Positions 57,888-64,000 of a stretch of 64,000 bases of DNA are shown here, piece after piece. A program made the translations under genes and the position numbers. The notes beneath the pieces were generated by a model. That model did no database searches and was not told the origin of the DNA. It saw only the letters and a list, made by a program, of their open reading frames with translations. Positions within the stretch are counted from its first letter, which is position 1. Each line of letters starts with the position of its first letter. Source of the DNA: Lysobacter solisilvae (GTDB lineage Bacteria > Pseudomonadota > Gammaproteobacteria > Xanthomonadales > Xanthomonadaceae); NCBI RefSeq assembly GCF_016613535.2, contig NZ_CP071518.1, positions 1,984,001 through 2,048,000 of the forward strand, in the 5' to 3' direction.

Positions 57888-59198
57888 TCACGCCGCCGGC
57901 GGCTCCGGCGGTTCGGGCGTCGTCCCCGGCGGCACGGCCTTGGCGCCCTCGTCCTCGACGCGGCCGGGCGCCGACTCCGCCGGCGTCTTGCCGGTGACGT
58001 TCTCCACGGCGGTCTCGACGCCTTCCTCGAAGGCCGCCTCGCCCAGCGTCGGACGCGCCTTGTCGCGCGAGACTTCGGCCACGATCGACGGCAGCAGGGC
58101 GGGGTCGATCAGTCCCAGGCCCATGGCGTGCTCGGCGATGGCGATGCTGTCTCGCGCGCGCAGCATGGGCACCTTCGTGCCGGCCACGCGCTGGATGATG
58201 GCGTCCACGCCGGAGTCGAGCAGGCTGTCCAGGTCCGGGTCGACGTCGCGGATGTAGATGGCCACGATGCGGTCGCCGAATTCCTGCGCGGCCTGCGCGT
58301 ACAGCTCGGCGTCGGCCTGTCCCGAATCGCCGAGCAGCACCCAGCGCATCTGCGGCATGCGCGCGATGAGCTCGCGCGCGCGCTCGAGCTTGTGGCCGTG
58401 GCCTGGCGACTTGATGAACTTGCCGGGGTCCAGTCCCAGGTCGCGCAGGAAGATCGGTCCGGGCGGGATGGCGTTGAGCGCCATGAAGTCGTCGAGCAGG
58501 TCGTACATGTTCCAGGGCGAACTGGAAACGTAGAAGATCGGATTGCGGCCGGAGCGGTCGGCCCCCGCCTGCAGCGCGGCGTACAGCGGCGCCACGCCCA
58601 GCAGCGGCTTGCGGGTGCGCGCGTTGTGCAGGAAGGTCAGCTGCGCGGCGGTCTTCCAGTCGGTGATGCTGCTCTGCAGGACGGTGTCGTCGATGTCCGA
58701 GATGATCCCCACCCGCGCCTGCCGCGACACCCGCATCACCGGCTGCGAAGTGGTCAGCGAACCGTCGCCCAGGCTGATGCTCGCGTACTCCCAGAGCGCC
58801 TGCGCATCCTGTCCGGCGTCGTCCATCGCGATGCGGTAATAGCCCTCGTGATCGCTCACCGCGTGCGCCTGGGCGCCGCGGAACTGCGCGACGATCTCCA
58901 CGCCGGGCACCTCATCGCTTTCGAAGCGGCGATAGGTGTTGAGCAGGTTGTCCCACCAGTCGTCCTTCTCGCCGGGGCCGCCGAGCGGCGCCTCGGCCAG
59001 CACGCGTCCCATCAGCTGCACGCCCATGTCGTCGACGAAACCGCGGTAGGCCGCGATGTGCCGCGGGCGGTGCAGGCCCAGGCGCGAGCGCAGGCGCGTG
59101 GCCGCCACGTCGAAGTACTCGTCCGCGTTGATCGACAGCGATTGGAGATGACGCGCGATGTGGCTCGGCCAGCGCGGCCGGGGCGGAGGGTTCTGCAT
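57888..59198 (-). CDS. DUF2183 (App1-like) phosphatase
   Basis: The 436-residue product has the HAD-type motif GIISDIDDTVLQSSI (DxDxT) and, later, WVLLGDSGQADAELY and IYIRDVDPD. These, with FYVSSSPWNMYDLL, define DUF2183, related to the yeast phosphatidate phosphatase App1. It probably removes phosphate from a lipid or inositol-like substrate. There is no signal peptide. The C-terminal 60 residues are Glu/Pro-rich and disordered. It ends 114 bases upstream of the EF-hand gene on the same strand. Confidence 0.88.
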   Translation of the reverse strand: MQNPPPRPRWPSHIARHLQSLSINADEYFDVAATRLRSRLGLHRPRHIAAYRGFVDDMGVQLMGRVLAEAPLGGPGEKDDWWDNLLNTYRRFESDEVPGVEIVAQFRGAQAHAVSDHEGYYRIAMDDAGQDAQALWEYASISLGDGSLTTSQPVMRVSRQARVGIISDIDDTVLQSSITDWKTAAQLTFLHNARTRKPLLGVAPLYAALQAGADRSGRNPIFYVSSSPWNMYDLLDDFMALNAIPPGPIFLRDLGLDPGKFIKSPGHGHKLERARELIARMPQMRWVLLGDSGQADAELYAQAAQEFGDRIVAIYIRDVDPDLDSLLDSGVDAIIQRVAGTKVPMLRARDSIAIAEHAMGLGLIDPALLPSIVAEVSRDKARPTLGEAAFEEGVETAVENVTGKTPAESAPGRVEDEGAKAVPPGTTPEPPEPPAA

Positions 59199-59459
59199 GG
59201 TCGGATCCGGGGACGAGCGCCCAGTGTCCATGCTGGAAGTTCTGCGCGACGTGCAAGCGGGCGGCATCCCCCACCCGGGGGATGCACGCGCGCGGGGCCG
59301 GGCCACGTCGCGGCCGCGTCCGGGCTGCCTTTCACCGGCTGGCGACGGATCGTGTGCTCAGGGCTACCGCGATTGGGGTATCAGGCGGGCAGCCGGCCGC
59401 GGATCATCGCGCGCCGTGCCGATCCCGGATCGGAACCTTGGCGCGCGGACCTCAGCGCG

Positions 59460-59967
59460 TCAGCGCGCCAGCCGCGACAGGCGTTCCGCCGCGCGTTGCG
59501 CAATCGCGCTGAGCGCCTGTTCGTGGCGCGCGTCGTAGAAGCCGGTCTGCGGATGCTCGCTGTCCAGCACGCCCAGCAACTGGCCGTCATGCTGGAGCGG
59601 TACCGCCAGTTCGGAAAGATTGATCTGGTCGTCGGCGACGTAGCGTCCGTCGCGGCGGGTGTCGTCCACGCGCTGCAGCGTGCGCTGGCGCGCGCAGTCG
59701 CCGACCACGCCGTCGCCGATCGCCAGCCGGATGCGCGATTCGAGCATGTGGTCGGCGGCCCGCTTGGGCCCCCCAGGCCGCCTGCTGCACCAGGCCGTCG
59801 TCGCCGTCGGGCAGGTAGACCACGCAGTCGCCCAGGCCCAGTTCGCGGCCGGCGAACTCACACACCGTCCAGGCGACCTCGCGGGGCGTTCCGGCCTGGT
59901 CGAGCAGTGCGTCGAGCGCGGCCAGGCGCGCCGGGGCCTGGTCCAGGAAGAGGGCGGTGCTGTCCAT
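59460..59967 (-). pseudogene. GAF-domain protein, one frameshift as read
   Basis: The first frame begins MDSTALFLDQAPARLAALDALLDQAGTPREVAWTVCEF and breaks in the six-C run at 59769-59774, after VQQAAWG. The other frame continues PKRAADHMLESRIRLAIGDGVVG, then NLSELAVPLQHDGQLLGVLDSEHPQTGFYDARHEQAL to the stop at 59460. Removing one base restores 168 residues of a single GAF domain, of the kind that precedes histidine kinases. As a lone domain it may bind a small molecule. The break is more likely an error than a mutation. Confidence 0.8.
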
Positions 59968-60067
59968 GTCGGGGCGATCTGCATCCTTGGGGGGCCGGCA
60001 GATTACTCTGGAAGGACAGGGAGCCGCACGCAGGCGCGTGCCGGACCCGCGCGCCAAGGACGCTGCC

Positions 60068-60871
60068 ATGAACCTCTCGGGCCTTTACCTCTATCCGATC
60101 AAGTCCACCGCCGCGCTGGCGGTGCGCGAGGCCGCGGTCGAAGCGCAGGGCCTGGCGAACGACCGGCGCTGGATGGTGGTCAATCCGGCCGGCCGTTTCG
60201 TCACCGGCCGCGAACTGGCCCGCCTGACCCTGGTGCGGGCACGGCCCGTCGCCGAGGGCCTGGTGCTCGAGGCGCCCGGCATGCCGTCGCTGGCCGTGGC
60301 GACGCCGGACAACGGCCGGCCGGTGGACGCGACGGTCTGGGACAGCACCGTGGCGGCGCGCGGCGCCGACCCGGCGGCGGACGCCTGGTTGAGCGACTTC
60401 CTGCTGCAGCCCGTGCGCCTGGTCCACATGGGCCCGGACAGCCACAGGACGATCGACGAGCCGCAGGCGCGCGCCGACGACACGGTCAGCTTCGCCGACG
60501 GCTATCCGCTGCTGCTGATTTCGCAGGCTTCGCTCGACGGCCTCAACGCCCGGCTGCCGCAGCCGGTGCCGATGCTGCGCTTCCGGCCCAACCTGGTCGT
60601 CGGCGGCGCCGATGCGCCACACGCGGAAGACCATTGGCGGCGCGTGCGCGTGGGCGAGGTGGAGTTCGACGTGGTCAAGACCTGCACGCGTTGCGTGTTC
60701 ACCACGGTCGATCCGCAGCGCGGCGAACGCGATCCCGGCGGCGAGCCGCTGCGCACGCTGGCCAGCTACCGCCGCAGCGACAAGGGCATCACCTTCGGTC
60801 AGAACCTGATCCCGCGTTCGGCAGGCACGGTGCGCGCGGGCGATCCGGTCGAAGTGCTCGCGCGCGCCTGA
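60068..60871 (+). CDS. MOSC-domain molybdenum protein, YcbX/mARC type
   Basis: The 267-residue product has an N-terminal beta-barrel (about 1-115, LSGLYLYPIKSTAALAV, NDRRWMVVNPAGRFVTGRE) and a MOSC domain ending near 267. KTCTRCVFTTVDPQRGER carries the cysteine that ligates molybdenum in this family. YcbX/mARC proteins reduce N-hydroxylated bases such as hydroxylaminopurine. AAGGA lies before the ATG at 60068. It is divergent from the GAF gene across 100 bases. Confidence 0.9.
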   Translation: MNLSGLYLYPIKSTAALAVREAAVEAQGLANDRRWMVVNPAGRFVTGRELARLTLVRARPVAEGLVLEAPGMPSLAVATPDNGRPVDATVWDSTVAARGADPAADAWLSDFLLQPVRLVHMGPDSHRTIDEPQARADDTVSFADGYPLLLISQASLDGLNARLPQPVPMLRFRPNLVVGGADAPHAEDHWRRVRVGEVEFDVVKTCTRCVFTTVDPQRGERDPGGEPLRTLASYRRSDKGITFGQNLIPRSAGTVRAGDPVEVLARA

Positions 60872-61057
60872 CAAGTTCTGCCGGCGCCGGCCGATATCGT
60901 GCAGGGCACACCGCATCGCCGCCGGTTGCATGCGCACCCGCATGGGCACCGCCCGGGCCGACGACCGGTTCCGTCCGGGCGCCACCTTCGGGCACCATAG
61001 GCACCGCCACACCGATGTGCTGCCGACCGGCGGCCGTCCACCAAAAAGGGGAACTCC

Positions 61058-61996
61058 ATGAATCGTTTTGCTTCCGGCCTGCGCAAGGCCGCGCTGGGTC
61101 TCGGCCTGCTCGTCATCGCCACCTCCGCCCACGCGCAGGCCACGCGCACCTGGGTCTCGGGCGTGGGTGACGACGCCAACCCCTGCAGCCGCACGGCACC
61201 GTGCAAGACCTTCGCCGGCGCGATCAGCAAGACCGCTGCCAAGGGCGTGATCAGCGTGCTTGACCCGGGCGGCTTCGGCGCCGTCACCATCACCAAGGCG
61301 ATCACCATCGACGGCGGCGGCGTCATCGGCAGCATCCTGGCGTCCGGCACCACCGGCGTGATCGTCAACGCCGGCGCCACCGACGTGGTCCGCCTGCGCA
61401 ACATCTCCATCGACGGCGCGTCCACCGGCATCGACGGCGTGCGTTTCGCGGCCGGCGGCACGCTGATCATCGAGAACGTGCGCATCAACGACTTCACCGC
61501 CGACGGCGTGAAGTTCCAGCCGTCGGGCAACAGCCGCCTGGTCATCACCGACAGCCACATCAGCAACGTGGCCGGCACCGCCGTGCACACCGTCCCGGGC
61601 GTCGCCGGCACCGCCGTCGCGTCGCTGCAGAACGTGCGCCTGTACGAGAGCGGCTTCGGCGTGAAGGCCGAGGACCGCACCAACCAGATGTCGATCCGCG
61701 ACAGCTTCATCAACAACAACCTCAACAGCGGCGTGCAGGCGCAGAGCACGTCGGGCGTGGTCACGGTGAACGTCGACAACTGCCACGTCAGCAACAACGG
61801 CCTGACCAACGCATCGGCCGCCGGCATCAAGTCCAAGGGCCCCTCCGCGACGCTCAACCTGTCCGAGACCCTGGTCACCGGCAATCCGACCGGCCTGGGT
61901 GCCGAGGGCGGCGGCGCGCTGGTGTCCTTCGGCAGCAACCGCGTGGTGTTCAACACCGTCAACGGCAACGCGACCGGCAACATCACCACCCGCTGA
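61058..61996 (+). CDS. Secreted right-handed beta-helix protein, copy 1
   Basis: The 312-residue product has a signal peptide (about 1-27, ending TSAHAQA) and then ATRTWVSGVGDDANPCSRTAPCKTFAGAISK, with two Cys that may pair. The rest is a series of strand turns (VIVNAGATDVVRLRNISIDG, LIIENVRIND, LVITDSHISN, VNVDNCHVSNNGL) that make a parallel beta-helix of the pectate-lyase or NosD type. No catalytic set was recognised. It should be exported; substrate or surface role unknown. A second copy follows. Confidence 0.85.
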   Translation: MNRFASGLRKAALGLGLLVIATSAHAQATRTWVSGVGDDANPCSRTAPCKTFAGAISKTAAKGVISVLDPGGFGAVTITKAITIDGGGVIGSILASGTTGVIVNAGATDVVRLRNISIDGASTGIDGVRFAAGGTLIIENVRINDFTADGVKFQPSGNSRLVITDSHISNVAGTAVHTVPGVAGTAVASLQNVRLYESGFGVKAEDRTNQMSIRDSFINNNLNSGVQAQSTSGVVTVNVDNCHVSNNGLTNASAAGIKSKGPSATLNLSETLVTGNPTGLGAEGGGALVSFGSNRVVFNTVNGNATGNITTR

Positions 61997-62054
61997 CGTC
62001 GGCGGCGGCTCTGCCGGGCCAGCCCCGCTCCGCCAGCCCCGCACCGGAAATCAA

Positions 62055-62081
62055 GCGCCGCCTTCGGGCGGCGTTTTTTTT
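62055..62081 (+). terminator. Terminator after beta-helix copy 1
   Basis: GCGCCGCC pairs with GGCGGCG around TTCG, followed by eight T. Confidence 0.9.
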
Positions 62082-62207
62082 GCCCGAGATGACTGGATTG
62101 GCCGGCCCTTTGCGTTGGTAGGGGTGTCCCATCCCCCACATGGGGGAGGGGCCCGCGGCCCGACTGGACGACGGTCACCGCCGCCACCCCAACCAAGGAG
62201 AACCACG

Positions 62208-63149
62208 ATGAAGAGCTTCAACACCACGGTACGCAAGGCCGCGCTCGGCCTGGGCCTGCTTCTGATCGCCACCTCGGCCCACGCGCAGGCGACCCGCACC
62301 TGGGTGTCGGGCGTGGGCGACGACGTCAATCCCTGCAGCCGCACGGCCCCTTGCAAGACCTTCGCCGGGGCGATCAGCAAGACCGCCGCCAAGGGCGTGA
62401 TCAGCGTGCTCGACCCGGGCGGCTTCGGCACCGTCACCATCACCAAGTCCATCACCATCGACGGTGGCGGCATCCACGGCAGCATCCTGTCGACCGGTGC
62501 ACCGGCGGGCGTCATCGTCAATGCCGGCGCCGCGGACGTCGTCAGGCTGCGCAACATCTCCATCGACGGTTCCACCACCGGCGTCGATGGCATCCGCTTC
62601 CTGGCCGGCGGCACGCTGATCGTCGAGAACGTGCGCATCAACGACGTCAGCGCCGACGGCATCAAGTTCAGCCCGTCGGGCAACAGCCGCCTGGTCGTCA
62701 CCGACACCCACATCGGCAACGCCGCCGGTTCGGCCATCCATTCGATCCCGGGCGCGGTGGGCACCGCGGTGGTGTCGGTGCAGAACGTGCGGGTGTATGC
62801 CAGCGGCTTCGGCATCAAGGCCGAGGACCGGACCAACCAGATGTCGGTCCGCGACAGCTTCATCGGCAACAACCTCAACAGCGGCGTGCAGGCGCAGAGC
62901 ACGTCGGCCGTGGTGAGCATGAACGTCGACAACTGCCACATCAGCAACAACGGCCTGGGCAATGCCGGCGCCGCGGGCATCAAGGCCAAGGGCGCCGCGG
63001 CGACGATCAACATCTCGGAAAACCTGGTCACGGGCAATCCGAACGGCCTGGGCCCGGAGACCGGCGGCGCCATCGTGTCGTTCGGCAGCAACCGCGTCGT
63101 GTTCAACACCGTCAACGGCAACGCGACGGGCAACATCACGACCCGCTGA
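62208..63149 (+). CDS. Secreted right-handed beta-helix protein, copy 2
   Basis: The 313-residue product follows copy 1 in the same direction and is similar over its whole length: MKSFNTTVRKAALGLGLLLIATSAHAQATRTWVSGVGDDVNPC, then the same helix of turns, ending in GSNRVVFNTVNGNATGNITTR as in copy 1. It has its own ribosome site (AAGGAG) and its own terminator. Differences are spread through the turns rather than clustered, so it is a tandem duplication that has begun to diverge. The function is unknown, probably shared with copy 1. Confidence 0.85.
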   Translation: MKSFNTTVRKAALGLGLLLIATSAHAQATRTWVSGVGDDVNPCSRTAPCKTFAGAISKTAAKGVISVLDPGGFGTVTITKSITIDGGGIHGSILSTGAPAGVIVNAGAADVVRLRNISIDGSTTGVDGIRFLAGGTLIVENVRINDVSADGIKFSPSGNSRLVVTDTHIGNAAGSAIHSIPGAVGTAVVSVQNVRVYASGFGIKAEDRTNQMSVRDSFIGNNLNSGVQAQSTSAVVSMNVDNCHISNNGLGNAGAAGIKAKGAAATINISENLVTGNPNGLGPETGGAIVSFGSNRVVFNTVNGNATGNITTR

Positions 63150-63172
63150 GCCGGGCACGCCACGCGAATCGA

Positions 63173-63202
63173 CGACGCCGCCTTCGGGCGGCGTCTTTTT
63201 TT
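63173..63202 (+). terminator. Terminator after beta-helix copy 2
   Basis: GACGCCGCC pairs with GGCGGCGTC around TTCG, followed by a T run. It has the same TTCG loop as the terminator after copy 1. Confidence 0.9.
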
Positions 63203-63353
63203 GGTCTGTGTGAGCCGCAGGGTGGGGCGAGTCGTCGCCGGGCCAGTGATTCGAGTGCTTTGACCCGCCGCGAACCGGGCGCATCGGTTTGCCGGCAGGG
63301 AGGGTCGAATGGGGTCCGCGGGCTCTGGCGGGATTCAACCAGCCTGGAAACGC

Positions 63354-63802
63354 TTCTGGAATCCCGGAATGGCTTCACGAGTACCGAAAACGGCTTCGGG
63401 AATCCCGAAAAAGGATTCGCGAATACCAAATCGGTATTCGCGAAGGCAAAAAAAGCCTTCCGGAAGGCGGATCTGGTCTTCCCGAATGCGGATTTGGCCT
63501 TCCGCCAGACCGTGGAGGATTCGGGAATACCGGATTCGTATTCGGGAAGGGGAAAATCGGCTTCCGGAATACCAGATCCGGATTCGGGAAGGCCGTGGAG
63601 CCTTCCGGAATACCCTGGAGCCTTCCGGAAGACCGTGGACGCTTCCGGAAGACCGCGGAGGCTTCCGGAAGACCGTGGAGCCTTCCGGAAGACCGTGGAG
63701 CCTTCCGGAAGACCGCGGAGCCTTCCGGAAGACCGTGAAGGCTTCCGGAAGACCGCAGGGGATTCGGGAAGACCACGGAGGCTTACCGAAGGCCGCGGAG
63801 GA
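63354..63802. repeat. Array of 22 units of 20-21 bp built on TTCNNGAA
   Basis: Twenty-two units start at 63354, 63374, 63395, 63416, 63437, 63458, 63479, 63500, 63520, 63541, 63562, 63583 and then every 20 bases to 63783. Nineteen begin with TTC-two bases-GAA, mostly TTCCGGAA, TTCGGGAA or TTCGCGAA. The early units are 21 bases and AT-richer; the later ones are 20 bases and nearly uniform (consensus TTCCGGAAGACCGTGGAGCC). It fills the gap between a beta-helix gene and the convergent DUF2207 gene. No CRISPR spacers are present. Confidence 0.9.
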
Positions 63803-63809
63803 TCCTGGT

Positions 63810-64000
63810 TCAGCGCCCGCCGCCGCCGCCGCCACCGCCGCCGCCGCCCGAGAAACCGCCACCGCCCGAGCCGGAGGAGCTGCCCGGTGGCGAGGACGAC
63901 GACGCGATCTGCGAACTGAGCGTGCTGCCCAGCGACTTGGTGAAGCTGCCCAGGTCGCCGCTGTGGCCGCCGTGGTACCAGCCGATGGCGGACGTCGCGG
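63810..64000 (-). CDS. DUF2207 membrane protein, C-terminal end (runs off window)
   Basis: About 63 codons are visible from the window edge to the stop at 63810. They read AIGWYHGGHSGDLGSFTKS, a Ser-rich stretch (ASSSSPPGSSSGSG) and a glycine tail (GGGGFSGGGGGGGGGGR). This ending, with an FSGGGGGGG tail, is typical of DUF2207 (YciQ-like) predicted membrane proteins; TPM-domain proteins end similarly. The full-length protein would have a signal peptide and membrane helices outside the window. Confidence 0.7.
   Translation of the reverse strand, partial: ATSAIGWYHGGHSGDLGSFTKSLGSTLSSQIASSSSPPGSSSGSGGGGFSGGGGGGGGGGGR

Noticed and set aside
63354..63802. CRISPR array
   Set aside because: The units abut with no unique spacers of 30 or so bases, and no cas genes are near.
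63289..63919. Protein-coding tandem repeat in the 20-bp array
   Set aside because: Open frames exist in both strands, but a 20-base period is not a multiple of three, so no repeated peptide would be kept.

Overview
The window is high-GC chromosomal DNA from a Lysobacter-like gammaproteobacterium (family Xanthomonadaceae/Lysobacteraceae). The clues are a DPP7-type S46 peptidase, the hutF branch of histidine breakdown, an Ada-AraC-AlkA fusion, many promoters whose -10 box sits 6-7 bases before the ATG (leaderless mRNAs), and dispersed GC-rich intergenic hairpin repeats of the Xanthomonad kind. I saw no rRNA, tRNA, CRISPR array, prophage or insertion-sequence transposase.

Layout. 1-3.4 kb: a SulP transporter start, an ion channel, a conserved 50-residue protein, a GST, a repeat-rich spacer and a SleB-type wall hydrolase. 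4.1-6.8 kb: two tandem OmpA-family genes with almost identical 3' halves. 6.9-9.0 kb: a pseudouridine synthase between two small secreted paralogues. 9.1-11.7 kb: tdh-kbl for threonine breakdown. 11.9-14.1 kb: a dipeptidyl-peptidase. 14.3-20.3 kb: a tight four-gene operon of an alpha/beta-hydrolase, two CHAT (caspase-like) proteins and a third caspase/gingipain-like protein. This is the best candidate for an undescribed system. 20.3-32.2 kb is mostly housekeeping: DUF3224, serA, phosphatase, folC, dedD-cvpA-purF, DUF455, a lipoprotein, lpxH and gltX.

32.2-36.6 kb is a zinc/metal locus: zur, an outer-membrane barrel protein, a ZnuA-like binding protein, a ZnuB-like permease without an ATPase, and a MerC-like protein. 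Zur-like dyads precede two of its transcription units. 36.7-48.2 kb: small ribosomal protein THX, an M19 dipeptidase, hutI and hutF (divergent), ogt and ada/alkA DNA repair, an NPP-type phosphodiesterase, two secreted proteins, a TetR regulator and hutU. 48.2-57 kb: GIY-YIG protein, truncated globin, LysR, a reductase, two head-to-head diguanylate cyclases, OsmC, GNAT, a STAS-like protein and an EamA transporter. 57-64 kb: a six-EF-hand protein, a DUF2183 phosphatase, a GAF protein, a MOSC protein, two tandem secreted beta-helix proteins, then a striking array of 22 units of 20-21 bp, and the 3' end of a DUF2207 membrane-protein gene.

Five conserved genes (dedD twice, purF, zur, merC-like, GAF) carry single-base frameshifts. 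Five of the six events are an extra base in a G or C run. purF is normally needed for purine synthesis, so sequencing or assembly error is the likeliest cause, and coordinates in those genes should be read with that in mind.
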